Under the pieces are notes generated by a model. The model was not told the origin of the DNA and ran no database searches. It worked only from the letters and a program-made list of their open reading frames with translations. This document shows positions 1 through 11,550 of a DNA stretch of 64,000 nucleotides, piece by piece. This stretch comes from Notospermus geniculatus. Taxonomy: Eukaryota > Nemertea > Pilidiophora > Heteronemertea > Lineidae. Made by a program: the position numbers and the translations under genes. Positions within the stretch are counted from its first letter, which is position 1. Each line of letters opens with the position of its first letter. The stretch lies in assembly GCA_002633025.1 (NCBI GenBank), contig NMRB01000046.1:603820-667819 (forward strand). The letters run 5' to 3'.

Positions 1-816
1 AAGTTTCAAGATATGTAAGCTGGGCTCGCAACGCTGGCTCCCTTCTCCAGAGTTTATCCGGACTCCTTTTGCCATCAAGCTCTTCGGAGGCCACACCGTC
101 ATCACCGACACTGGGCTCCAGCAACCCTCAGCCAAACTACATGTACGTGTACTGGCCACATTTCAAAGGCAACAGCCCAACTGTAGACAAGCTATGCTGG
201 CTACCTTCTTCAGAGTTGATCTGACCTTCCTTTGCAACAAACCCGTCTGAGGTACAACACCACCTATACGAGCAGCTCATCAGCCGAAATACCAGCCACA
301 CAGCATCGTTACTTTCCCAAAGGAACCATGTTTGCTCTCTGAATAGACCGATGGTCATTTCGGCGACCCAGCGGTCTGCTCAACTGATTTTCTGATGTTG
401 CTCAAAGACAGAGCCACTTGCTTGCTCTCTGAGCCATCCTCTCTTCATCTTCCTTGTCATTTGAGTCATTCCTCTGGCTTCCTTTGTGTTGCAGTATCGC
501 AACAAGACATGAAAGACGTTCCTCTGCTCAAAGACAAAGACACGGAGTGGTCACTTCGAGATGCCATTAGATCTCCGGTCAAAGAAGTAGAGAGGAGGTA
601 AAGAATGGTTGGGATTCCGACAGCTGTGCTTGGAATGGATGAGGATGACATGGACAGGTTGTGACTTGTGACAGAATCTTTGCTCAACCACTGTTCTCAG
701 TATTCTTTCTGTCATAGAGAGGAGGGATTGGTCATCAAGAAACCTGGTATAAACATGATACTGTGTAGACCAGTGGATGAGCGTTGGACTTGGTTGTGGT
801 TTGTAACAGAAGGATA
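1..816. other. Non-coding, no recognised feature
   Basis: Several frames of 60-170 codons overlap on both strands, but none carries a family signature. No repeat structure is evident before the minisatellite that begins at 817. Confidence 0.4.
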
Positions 817-1150
817 GGTTCTTGCCTGCAACAAGGTTCGTGCCTGCAACAGAGAAATGGTTCTTGCCTGCGACAGAACTGACTATTGCCTGCAACACTA
901 ACAGAACTGGCTGTTGCCTGCAACAGAACTGGTTCTTGCTTACAACAGAACTGGTTTGTGCCTGCAACAGAACTGGTTCTTGCCTGAAGCAGAACAGGTT
1001 GTTGGAGGATTGGTTCTTGCCTGCAACAGAACTGGACCTCGCCTGCAACAGAGAACAGGTCATTGCCTGCAAAAGAACTGGTTCGTGCCTGCAACAGAGG
1101 ATTGGTTCTTGCCTGCGGCAGAACTGGTTCTTGCCTGGAATAGAGAACGA
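817..1150. repeat. 22-bp minisatellite, about 14 degenerate copies
   Basis: Repeats of a unit close to GGTTCTTGCCTGCAACAG plus AACT run through the interval with small indels (AGAGA insertions, GGATT variants). The unit length is not a multiple of three, so the array stays open in several frames on both strands. This explains the long overlapping frames here. They are repeat artefacts and not genes. Confidence 0.85.
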
Positions 1151-2583
1151 ATTGTGGTTGCAAGTCGAAGCCCACCCAACGAGTCGTGGTCAACCAGATG
1201 GTATGGGCATGAGACTTTCTACCTATAGCTCTCACGCTTTCGTGGGGTACTTGGCATCTTCAGAAGGGTGGATAGGTACAGAGACGAGGAATTCCTGGTT
1301 GCAGAGGTGGGGTGGAGCAGGGAGATTGTGGCTCTCGGAACAATCCGACGGCTGTCATCCTTGGGTACAGTTTTGACTGTAGGACTCGAAATGTAGACCA
1401 GTGCTCTGCGTCTCAACCAACCTGATGTTGCACCTTTCATTTTCCTTGATCACGGCAGGGGTGTGAACTATCCCTGTGCACAGCCTAAAGCACTGTAAGA
1501 CAGTATCTAGACACATTCGTCTGTAGTTTTGGAGTTAAAGACTGAGGGTGGGGAAGCTGGGGTTGGTAGAAATGGAACTTTGAGATTTCAAAGGACTTCT
1601 CCTCAAATATTCTCTTCTCACACTCCCGTCTCTTGCTTTGTATCTATTGCTATATTATCTTTTAATGAGACGTCTAACATCCCTCCCAGGAAGAAAAACT
1701 CAATTACACCACAAAGTTCTCCACAGTGGTCGACGGATTAGTAGACTAACGAACAAACGAACTGCTCCATTGTTCATAGCTGGACTTCACATTTCACACC
1801 AATACATCCTCCGTCATAGCAATGACCGGGAGCTATCGCAACTGCAAAAGACCAAACGACTTATCAGCGGTTGAAGAATGACCAAAGTTCGCAGGATACC
1901 CCAAGGTGTCCACGACTAATAACCGACCTTTGTGCCACACTTTCGCTTAAAAAATGAACTCAAATGATGACGGTGGTTGTCCGTATTTACCCACTGCTGA
2001 TCTCTGCCTTGGGGTGGAGACACTTCAGCGAGGAAGACGTTTGAGGTCGAGGCATTTTGATGCCGTTTCATGGCACCTTTGTCAGATGTGTTCTTTTTGC
2101 TGCAGCCGTTATTGCCCGGAGTACCAGCAAATATAAGAGAGGTGGCCCAAGGCTTCTGGAGTTGGACAGACCTTGATTGGATCCGCGTTGTGTGTTCAGT
2201 AGGCGACTTCTACTCAGCTCAAGTTGAGAGAGATGACCCTAGACTGCTGAAGTTTGCCAAATCGTGATTGAACCGGCGTTCTGTCTGCAGCCAGTGACTT
2301 GCACTCGACTGTAAGTGAGAGATACGACCCATGGTCTTCTGAAATCGTACAAATCCTGAATGAACTTGTTAGGTCCGCGTTCTGTGTGTCGCCAAGGACT
2401 TTTTGTCCAGTTGGAGGCCACTCGCCCGCGTTTCACTTGCTTCCCGTCTGGTTTCTGATTTTGCATCTAAACAAGGAGGCAAAGCTTCGTTGCTTACATC
2501 TTCAGAAAGCCCTTTTCTGCCTTGTTTGTTGCTTTTGGTCATCATCTACGAACAGACATCCTGCGAAAGTCGGTCATGACAGC
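1151..2583. other. Non-coding, no recognised feature
   Basis: Short frames only (the longest about 120 codons, at 2299-2661, which runs into the hairpin element). I see no splice-supported exon, RNA gene or repeat. Confidence 0.35.
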
Positions 2584-2686
2584 TCAGAAGGGGTAAACAA
2601 ACCTTGGCCTAGTGCGTTTGTACAGTTGGCTCCTGTGCTTACTGTCTGTACAATGCACTAGGCCCATGTTTGTTTACCCCTTCTGA
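2584..2686. repeat. Hairpin (inverted-repeat) element, ~41-bp arms
   Basis: The left arm 2584-2625 and right arm 2646-2686 are reverse complements with about four mismatches, separated by a 20-bp loop. Both arms contain AGAAGGGGTAAACAAAC and GGCCTAGTGC. The shape is that of a miniature inverted-repeat element or its remnant. It ends 7 bp before the next TIR element. Confidence 0.8.
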
Positions 2687-2693
2687 CCTCTCA

Positions 2694-3200
2694 TAGGCCT
2701 CTTTTACACTACGTGTTTTCAACCGTGCTCGACCCGGGTCGAGCACGGCGCGGCAAAAAAGGTAATAGTGTAAATGGGTTGGCACGGCACAACTGGGCTC
2801 GGCACGGCGCTACTTTCATCCGGGCCGAACCCCCCAACAGGAGGTGGGTTCGACCCGGACGGCCCGGGTCGAGCACGGTTCCGCTGGAAAACTGCACAGT
2901 GTAAACACGCTACTGGGCTCGGCCCACTTGAATGACTCGCCCGTAGTGAAGTGCGCATGCTCATTTATCGGCCTTGAACTCAATACGTCATTGCCGCGAA
3001 TGATCATGGGCGCAGCCATATTGAAAATGACGGAGATTTCCTACCTCCACAGAAAGGAGAGCCGGCGATTCAGATACTGGCACGGTTTTCATGGTGCAGT
3101 GTAAATGGGGTAAAATGCTCTTTCTGAGGCGGGCCTGGCCCGGGTCGAGCACGGCACGGTTCATCCGGGCCAAAATTCTGCGTAGTGTAAAAGTGGCTAT
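2694..3200. mobile_element. Non-autonomous TIR element, ~506 bp
   Basis: The ends match as inverted repeats: CTTTTACACTACG at 2701-2713 and CGTAGTGTAAAAG at 3181-3193, with partial extension outward to TA or TAG. Inside, the word AGTGTAAA recurs (near 2767, 2896, 3099), and GGGTCGAGCACGG occurs three times. There is also a perfect 26-bp palindrome at 2723-2748. No transposase frame is present. The interior looks like a composite or nested series of related ends. The superfamily is not identifiable by eye. Confidence 0.7.
2723..2748. repeat. Perfect 26-bp palindrome
   Basis: The sequence is centred on CCCGGG, with arms reading GGGTCGAGCACGG and its reverse complement. The half-site GGGTCGAGCACGG recurs near 2866 and 3139 in the same element, so the palindrome is part of that element's subterminal structure. 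Confidence 0.9.
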
Positions 3201-4672
3201 AGCCGACTTAGTGCAGGATGTCTATCGGTCCTATTTCAACTGAACCGTGATCGTTGTTGCTGTCGCTAAACTCATCAACTCCATCCCTGCCGGTGGCCCA
3301 ACCATCCTCCATTTTCATTACATTCGATGCTTCCTCACTCCTTTCTCTGTGTCCTCATTAAAGTTCGACCATGAAAATGGTATTTGCACAAGATGCGTCA
3401 CAAAAGACCCGCGATCATCATCCCTATCCTCATCTACATTACTCGGCTGTCCCTAATTTTCGCCGGAGGACATTCATTCGGAATCCGCTCCCTAATCTGT
3501 GCAGTCAATCTTAACACATGCCTTCTAGGCCCAAGTCAATTCTTGTGTCATCTCATTACGGGCATCCATGGTTACCGCAATGCCGCTAATTCTGTGTTTT
3601 ATGCACACCCGAGTGCATTTGCCAGCATGTGGCCCTGCATGGGGGAGTATCCCTTTTATATACCACCAGACTGACTTCGTCTGGATGTACAGAATGCCGA
3701 GTCGGCCATTGGTCTTCTCGGCGGAAATGGCAAGCAGAGGTGCGACCAAGTTTTCGTATCTGCAGTAAGTTATCGCACTGTGCTTGCATACTGAGATGGG
3801 GAGACAGCCGACCAACGAGGCCCCCGAAGTAGGGAGATGTGCGCCAGCACATCTGTGAAAAGACACCCAGTTTCGGTACTTTTCGAGGAACAAAATGTCA
3901 CGCCACCTGGCGGCAGATCAGCGAACCAACCGGAGCAGCATTACGTAGTCAAATCAAGCCCTACAAAAACTCGATTAATTGGTCTTACATTTTAAGGTTT
4001 CTGCAATTTTCTCCATTTCTATATGCTCCAATATCGTCTGCTTGAGATGTTTGGCGGATGATGTCATAAAAAACACGAGCTGGCGCCACAAGTCCTGGAT
4101 GGAATGACAAATCCTGGTGACCTTGAATGATCCACCATTTTTCAGCCAGCTCACTCACGACCTGGAAACTTGAGTAATTTTCTCCTGTATCTGCAGATTT
4201 GACTGCTTGTAAGATTTCTTTCTTTACCGAACCATCCCTCCAATCACAACCGGGCGAAAATAGCCGGTGACTCAAACTCCTGCCACACGGATACACTCTC
4301 AAAATTAGTTCCAGCGTTTTCTCCCAGGCGGCGCTCACGCCATCTCGTCGTCAAATTTCCCGACCTTGCTGTCAAACAAAGCAGACGCATCGCAGCAGAA
4401 ATGTTGATTGTTTTGCTCTAGCGTTCCTCAAAACGCCCGGAGCGAGACCGGTATAGAACTCTCGTCTGCTCGTTCGATAGGATGTGAGAACGCGACTCGC
4501 TCTTCTCATCTGTTTCTGAAGGGGCGTGAAATCCGCCGTCAAGGTTGAATTATAAGGTTTCAGTCTGTACGGATTGATTTTTCTTGGGTCGATTGTTTGA
4601 GATACTCTGATCACGAAGAGGCAGACGAAAACAATGTTTACTTGTTCGGTCTCTCGCTCCACTATCTTCGAT
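3201..4672. other. Non-coding, no recognised feature
   Basis: Overlapping short frames lie on both strands at 3384-4338 without family signatures. No repeat or RNA gene is recognised. Confidence 0.35.
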
Positions 4673-4930
4673 TCTATGTCCTCATCATTGAGACCTCGTA
4701 TAAAGGTACATTTCCGGCTTTCCGAAGGTGATGTCGTGCCCTTTCGGAGTTGCTGACGTCCTGATCATTGCGACCTTATGACGTAAAGTTCCGGAGTTTT
4801 CCGAAGTTGATGTCGTGCCCTTTCGGGTTTTTCTGAAATTCTATGTCCTGATCATTGCGACCTCCTGACGTCAATTTCCGGACTTTCACGAAGTTGATGT
4901 CGTGTCCTTCCGGATTTTTCTGTAATGCTG
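4673..4930. repeat. Tandem repeat, three ~79-87-bp copies
   Basis: The anchor GATGTCGTGCCCTTTCGG recurs at about 4730, 4809 and 4896 (third copy diverged). Each is preceded by TCCTGATCATTGCGACC and TTTCCGGACTTT-like sequence. Copies include TGACGT half-sites. Spacing is irregular, so the array is old. Confidence 0.8.
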
Positions 4931-6030
4931 ACAACAATTCACGTCGAACGAGTACAAAAACTCGTTTGTGGTGTCGTCATTGAATGGATGACATGAAGGT
5001 TACCAGGGGAGAGTTTTGACGGCTGAGTTGCTAAGAGACAGCGAAATTGCACAAGAAAACTGAGTTGGAGGAGTAGTTCCTTTAGGCCGCTGGAAAAGGG
5101 GCCATCTCACAGGTAGCCCAACAACAACAGAATCTTACAAAGCAAGACCACTGGCCGCTGGCCGCAGTCCGTTCTTCGTCGGGTAAATCATTGGTCCCTG
5201 TCGATACCGACGAGGTATTGGCAGCTCATGGACCCTGCATCAATAAGAACCATTCACTGGTTCGATCAAATTTCCCTCCCACCTCACCCAATCATAACAG
5301 TTTACTCCAAACCCTCACGAGTCCTGATTAACTCACCCAATAGATTTTTCATATCGTGATATCTTAATCAGAAAATCTCAATAACCAACTACAAAGTAGC
5401 CACGTAGAAAAACATGGATGACAAAATCTCATAAGAAACCATCAACAAACTCGAGTACTTCAAGCAAAAATGGAGAAAAACTCATATTCCGTGGTTCCTT
5501 TAATTACCCTATAAGATGTAATATGTTGCTTATCAGAACTTTCATCAGCGCAATCTAGAAATGATCAAAGCAAGTCGCCCTAATTAAGAACATTCAAATA
5601 GCTTTTGAAGATTTCAACGTAAACATTCCGTAACCATAGCAACGTCGTCACCAATGGCAACTGATTTTGCTGCGTCATGTTACTTGTGACAGTGATTAAA
5701 GGGAGTTTGGAGCATTTAGGAGTAAGTACTTCCGTTTCCAGCTCCGTCATTTCCGGTTGGGAGTCTTTGACGTTCTTTGACGGTAGTCTTGTAGGTTCAG
5801 TCCTAAATCTGGTGTATCAAGACCTCAAAAGGGCTCACGATTGTCACCCTTCACCCTCTTTGACAATGCGGAATGCACCCTTGATACGAGCCACAATAAA
5901 CATCTGAACTACATAGTGACACAAGAAAACAGAGAAATGGAGAAGGCCTAACATCGAACTCAGATGTCAGAGCAAACGTACAAAGACACAGATGAGCAAA
6001 GCCACTTTCAGGCATCAGACATTATTACAA
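4931..6030. other. Non-coding, no recognised feature
   Basis: AT-rich sequence from about 5300 to 5650. One 76-codon frame at 5677-5907 has no recognisable similarity. Nothing else is seen. Confidence 0.35.
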
Positions 6031-6034
6031 CATG

Positions 6035-6160
6035 GCCCACATGTATATTTCTGGTATCAAACATTATAACAACGTATGTACACATGTACATATCTGGTAT
6101 GATAACATCGTAGGTGTAGGCCTACATGTACATAACAATGTAGGTGGACATGTACATGTA
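6035..6160. repeat. Degenerate ~42-bp tandem repeat rich in ACATGTAC
   Basis: Successive blocks of ACATGTAYATWTCTGGTAT plus AAACATTATAACAAC-like sequence occur near 6040 and 6083, then decay into ACATGTACAT words to about 6160. The frames covering it are repeat-derived. Confidence 0.5.
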
Positions 6161-8485
6161 CAATACACATCAAAGCATGGACACTATTTGACATGTTTGA
6201 GGCGACAGAACACATGCACCATATCTTCACGTATCAAATATATCGCTAAAAGGATTCGAACAAAGTGTCTAATCGTACCTCAGTTACTGATTCAACCAAT
6301 ATTCACCTTAATGGCACAAGCCATTGTCTTACACGCCTCAGTTGCCAGGGCTACTTACACATGCTGCGACAGACATCACAGCGTCAGGCAACTCTCGCGT
6401 GACACAGCGGGAAGTTGTACTAACTCATCACCGAAATCCCAATTTGGAAGTTGGCGGTGCGCCTCCCGCTGAGAATGCTTTGTCCGAAATCAGCGCCTCA
6501 CACATGCAAACTCAACATCCCAGGCGCATTATGTCGCGTTAAGAACGCATGAATGGAGGCTGCTATTTATAAAATGGAGGTTTGAATGAAGATTTTGAGA
6601 TGTTGTGCGAGGGACACGCCCAATGCTGCAGATGATGAGAGGTGTTAAAGGTGTTTTGTCCCATCCGATAATTGGAGTCGGATTGTCGATCCGTTCGCGG
6701 TGACAGAAAGTTGGTCGTATGAGCGAGAGTTTGGCGGCCAATATCGGTATCAGTCGATCAGTGGATTTGGATGCATAAGAAGGCAAGATGTTGGACAGAT
6801 TGAGAGTTGCTTTCCAAACCAAGTCATGTACTTGGTAGTCCCAGCAGAGTAGTCAACTTGCCCAGCAATCATTTTAATAGATTGGCCTGACCGAAATAGT
6901 GTTCATGTACATGTACACGCACACGTACAGCACATGTAGAAGCTTGAAAGAAGGCAACAACTAGGCGCTCCCCTACGTGAGTTAAGCTCGACTTTGAGTA
7001 ACCTCTCGATGGACAATTCACCAGGTTACGCCTTCACCAGTTACATAAACTAGTGTCAACAGTTTTCCATGATCGAGTTGCTAACACAGAGTCAACCTGT
7101 GCAAGAAAGCTCTTACATGGAGCGAGTTTTAGTAGAAGACCCAAATTTATCACTTTGGGCAGTTCCGTAAGATATCTAGAGTGGTTGCCGTCAGCCATTG
7201 GATCAGAAGTCATGGGGGGGGGGGGGATTAAGAAACGACGGATGTGTTTACAAATTTGTTTCGTACACGCAAGCTCCCGCTGCCAATCTACCCCAAGCAC
7301 CACCCGGCCTTTACGTCTCGTGTGCACACACCGCAATCAGCAGGAGGCCACTGTACCTTTAACTACAGCTGGTTTCGCTGATGACAAAGCCGACTTAATG
7401 GTATTAATCTCACTTCATTAAACGCTGGGGACACCGTGCTTCCATTTTGTCCGCCGTAGTCTGACAAATTGCACGCCATACAGAAATGATCAGCTAACGA
7501 GAGAGGAGGGCGCGCATGCGTAGTGAGGCGCTGCGTGCCGGGATGTGGGAAATTGCGGAATGAGAGGGGCGGGCTGTGGAATGCTAGCGGATGATGGATT
7601 GTCCAGTACAGGTTGTCTAAGACGACTCGATGTTACGAGTTCACGACATTCGGTGGTCATGGTGATTACGACGGCTTATCTGCAGGTGTAAAGTTGACAA
7701 ATCCCAATCAGAAGTGGCCTGAATTATGGTTCGATGACAGATGGCTGTTGTTTGTCGGATGGTACACCGCTTTTGATGACGAGGGACTTAAGAGGACGGT
7801 CATGTTTTCGGTAGAAAGTGTCAAGGCACGGCATGGTAGTTTGGTGCTGGAGTTCAGAAGTTTGAACCGATGGAAGTCATGAAGGGCACTCTGGAAATGA
7901 TGCGGGAAGGTTTAGCAAAGGCAGCGACCACAAGCATTGATACGTCTTGCAAATGGCCGCCTGTCAACGCATCAGAAAGCCAGAAGACACAACACACAAC
8001 CTGTCAAAAATTATGTAGACGCATCATATCATCGTCATACGACCCTGATGAAAACAACAGATTTTTACACCATATCATGCGGATATAGGAATTTTTTATC
8101 TTGTTTCATCACAGATTGATTTCTGATCAGCGTCGACGCCGACACAATGCCCGATTTTTCTCCCAGATTCTGCTTTATTAGCGCGAAAAAGATGAAAGAA
8201 ACCGGTCACAAATACCGCGCGAAAATCGATGCGGCCATTGGGTGTGTTCAAAAGGCGGACCCGTCGCCGATCGATCGGAACGAGGTGTAACTTACCATCC
8301 AAATCTAGGATCGAAGATCATCAATGGTGCGTATAAAACGCGACATTGCCTGGATCAATTCGAGGTTGGTGTAGTATGTCCATCAGAATCCGTTCATTGA
8401 ATAGTTTGGTTAACTAACTGTGGATGATGGAGACACTCCTATTATGTTGCTGGATTGATTTAGTGGTCCGTGGAAGGTCTCAATA
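6161..8485. other. Non-coding; contains a 13-bp G tract
   Basis: No gene recognised. The notable points are an uninterrupted run of 13 G at 7214-7226 and CpG-rich sequence around 7500-7580. Frames at 6032-6472, 7053-7421 and 7613-7882 show no domain signature. Confidence 0.35.
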
Positions 8486-8760
8486 ATGATGGCAATGCCC
8501 GGTAATGAGGGAAAGAGACACAGAGTCGACATCAACAACCTCGAAAGCAGGGGACGTATGATGGCAATGCCTGGTAATGAGGGAAAGAGATACACAGGCA
8601 ACATCAACAACCTCGGAAGCAGGTTGGTTGAATATATGATGGCAATGCCCGGTAATAAGGGAAAGAGATACGCAGACGACATCAACAACCTCGAAACCAG
8701 GGGACGTATGATGGCAATACCCGGTAATGAGGAAAAGAGACACAGACGGTCATCAACAAC
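8486..8760. repeat. Tandem repeat, four ~72/78-bp units
   Basis: Units begin ATGATGGCAATGCCCGGTAA at 8486, 8558, 8636 and 8708. The first three are 72, 78 and 72 bp, all multiples of three, so one + frame reads MMAMPGNEGKR repeatedly and two minus frames also stay open. The fourth unit has lost a nucleotide relative to the first, which breaks the repeat frame. Differences between units mostly change amino acids. This points to a non-coding minisatellite with a codon-sized period. Confidence 0.85.
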
Positions 8761-9569
8761 CTCAGAAGCAGCAAACGCATCTAGTGGACCAATCACATCG
8801 ATTATACAAAAAAGAAACTACATGTAATAGATGTAACATTCTGCTTCACCTTCTGATGTTGGGCCTACCACAAAGATCTGAGGGCCTACCTAATTTTTTT
8901 CAGGTAGCGTCGTGCTTTTTTGTGTGTCAGGCAAGCAATACTGCCGTCGATCACCCAACTTTCCACAGAGCTATTTTGCGATTGGTTGAAAGTGAATACC
9001 ATACGGTTCCTGCGCGGCCCCTGGAGGGTTAACAGCGCCATCACACGGTTGATCAGCTTGTCATTCCCGATCACGGTCCATGATCACACGAGAGTAATCT
9101 ACGAGACTTGCCTCCTCAACAGGTTGCGCGTTAACGCTAATTCTCCTCCTCTCTCGGCAAATCAGAGTTGAGTAGAAGCTTTCAAGCGCTGATGGAGTTT
9201 AGGGCCAATCGATACACGTTTTTCCTTTTTCTATTAGGCGATGAGGTGACGGCTGGATTTATTCGAAAGGTCAGAGGTCATGTTGGTAAGGGACAGGTTC
9301 TCCAAGACAGGTGCTCCCGATCCGTGAGCTTCCGGTAGGGATTTCCTCGATACTGTCAAATTCGATGTCGGTCTGTCCCTCTTCATTGAGCAATTTGGTG
9401 TCAAATTGGCCGATATTAAAGGTCAGAGGTTATATCAATAGAATCCAGGGGCTTCCGCCTCCAATATACTCGATACAGGCACTCTTGATGCAAGCATTTC
9501 TTATCCCAGACGTTTCTCGATACGATATCTCGCTACTGGAGCCCCTGATGACACACTCGGGAGTATCTC
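8761..9569. other. Non-coding, no recognised feature
   Basis: No family signature in the short frames on either strand, and no clear repeat. Confidence 0.35.
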
Positions 9570-9765
9570 CAGGAACTCTCGGTACAGGTACCTCCTTACG
9601 GATGTTCTACCTCCTGACGCACTCAGCGAACTGGTACCTCCTCACGGATGACCTACTTCCTGACGCACTCAGTGCGGGCACCTCCTTACAGTGACCTACT
9701 TCCTGACGCACTCAGTGCGGGCACCTCCTTGGAGATGACCTACTTCCTGACGCACTTCCGACACG
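9570..9765. repeat. Tandem repeat, about four ~43-bp copies
   Basis: The phrase CTACTTCCTGACGCACTCAG followed by TGCGGGCACCTCCTT recurs at about 9609, 9654, 9692 and 9742, with the first and last copies diverged. The frame at 9311-9694 runs into it and is repeat-derived at its end. Confidence 0.8.
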
Positions 9766-11070
9766 AGTGCCAGCGACGCAGAACATCATCTCAAAAATTT
9801 GATTTGCGAAAAATATCAAAACTCAATCGAAAGCGTTAACGTCAATGACAAAGACAAAATAGGCAGCACTTCACCTGTTGGTGTTTATTAAACTTTAAGA
9901 TGCATTTCTGGCCTACTTTAAGCCAATTTGAGGAGAGTAGGGAGACCTTTGTCAGATGATAGGTTGAAAGCATGTTTTCGACTCTTGTAATCAAATCATA
10001 TTGGAAAGATGGCGTGATATGAGAATTCGTCGACATTTACGTTCGCTCCGGAGAGCTTCTGTAAATGATTTTTCATTTTAAAATATATGTTTTTATTGCG
10101 ATCATTCGCGATTGGTGAGTTGAATCTCGCGAAATTTTCTAAAGTGGATTCATTTGATATCGCTAAAAATGTTTTTATTATCAAACTGACATTTCCTTTC
10201 AAGGCGCGAAACATGGCCGCCATTTTGTTTTCTTGCACAGCGCGCGATTTTCTCGATATGATAGAATACGGGCACAATTCATGTAAAATAGTTGGTTACT
10301 TTTTACGATTCATCACGCCTATTTCTGGTCCGAAATACCCCGAGATGTGGAACTTTACATTGTAACAAGGCATTCACTGGTTACTGAGTCATCTGACGTC
10401 GAGGTTGACATGAAGAGAAATAGAACAAAAAATGGAAAAGAATAGCTCCATCTTTGTCCATCGCGTGCCTAACCAGCAGAGCTGAAAATCCAATCCTGTA
10501 CTAATGGAATCCGATACAAAGAAACCAAGCACTATATCCTCGCGTTCGTATACATTTTTGATGTAATACGGTAACGCGATGCGCGGAGTAATACGACACC
10601 ATCGAGCATCGCGTGACGCGAGAGTAGAGCGTATCACTGGGGAGACGACAAAATGGCCGCGGTAACTTGAACTATCACGAGTCATTCCTGGCATATCGGC
10701 AGACAAAACGTGACTAAAGGGACTTAAAACTCTATTCTTTAGGGATTTAGAAATTAGTTCCAGGGCCCCGGAGTCCATTTTGTCCATTTGGATTAGACTT
10801 AGCGTATTTGGTTTCATTTTGTGATAAGTTTTGATGACGTCATTTTTGCATCGTCTGCAAGGCCACTGCCTCTCTCGGGACACTTAAGACGCTGCATCTT
10901 AAAAGGATTGCCTTAATGGACATGAGTTCTTATAGCTCAAGTATTTTGCTGCGTATCAATGTCGAGCGTCTTACACCAGAATAACTGGACAATGCTTTTT
11001 TCGCGACACCTGAGCTCGACTTTCCCCCTGTCTGCAAGTGACCAGACAATATCACGCCCTTTTAAGAAGA
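9766..11070. other. Non-coding, no recognised feature
   Basis: A 164-codon minus frame (10389-10883) and a 92-codon + frame (10087-10365) are open, but neither shows a signal peptide, domain motif or supporting splice structure. GCCGCCATTTTG near 10217 is a YY1-like word. Otherwise nothing is seen. Confidence 0.3.
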
Positions 11071-11075
11071 GTGGA

Positions 11076-11120
11076 ACCTCTCTTAGCGGACACCGCTACC
11101 ATAGGACACCTCCCTATCAA
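11076..11120 (-). repeat. Single relic of the 49-bp repeat found at 63.2 kb
   Basis: Read on the minus strand, this piece resembles the 49-bp tandem unit at 63241-63485. It shares CTTAGCGGACACC, then GGACACCTCCCTAT-like sequence in the same order. The copy is diverged and stands alone. Confidence 0.5.
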
Positions 11121-11169
11121 GGGCACCAAAGTTCAGTTCCAAACATGTCATTTCAATTCATTTTGTCGC

Positions 11170-11245
11170 AGGGTCAGGGAAATATGCCATGTTTCACAAT
11201 GTTCCCCCACAATGAGGGGAACACTGAGAAATGGGAACACTATGA
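11170..11245. repeat. Partial relic related to the 17.7-kb / 56-kb TIR family
   Basis: GTTCCCCCACAATGAGGGGA, then ACACTGAGAAATGGGAACAC, follows the same order as the interior of the elements at 17703-17993 and 56233-56634. The TIR ends are missing. Confidence 0.4.
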
Positions 11246-11261
11246 CACTTTACATCCTTAA

Positions 11262-11489
11262 GTAACTTTTTCGATATTGGCAAACAAATCGTTGCCCATG
11301 AGTGAGCTCAGCACCTCTAACCACCACTGCACTGTTCGCTTTTTCATCGTTACCACCCCTGATGGCAGAATGACGAACTACGATAAAGCACCAGTTCCCG
11401 TTTCCCCGTTAGCGCCATCCTCATGGGCGGACATCACAACCAGTCAGAGCAATACCGATTACCGAAGACAACTCGCCGGCGCCACTCAC
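11262..11489 (+). repeat. Copy 1 of an inverted ~230-bp duplicate
   Basis: This copy matches the reverse complement of 15489-15722 almost throughout. The segment ending at GCCGGCGCCACTCAC (roughly the last 110 bp) is identical, and about ten differences plus a 4-bp indel fall in the rest. The open frame (11277-11516) is shared only over 54 codons. There the differences are about six amino-acid-changing to one silent, so it is unlikely to be a conserved protein. Similarity stops sharply after GCCACTCAC. Confidence 0.85.
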
Positions 11490-11550
11490 TTTACTTTGAA
11501 TCTGAAATATTCGTAGTTTATAAATCAAACCCTCACACCGTGGTGGGGCG

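Noticed and set aside
551-1376. Long overlapping open frames on both strands (up to 184 codons)
   Set aside because: They coincide with the 22-bp minisatellite at 817-1150, which lacks stop codons in several frames. No domain or splice support.
10389-10883. 164-codon minus frame
   Set aside because: No signal peptide, repeat or family motif. It is within chance length for a region of this composition.
11277-11516. Possible conserved small protein shared with 15444-15680
   Set aside because: Differences between the copies are mostly amino-acid-changing and a 4-bp indel shifts the frame upstream, so there is no sign of protein-level constraint.
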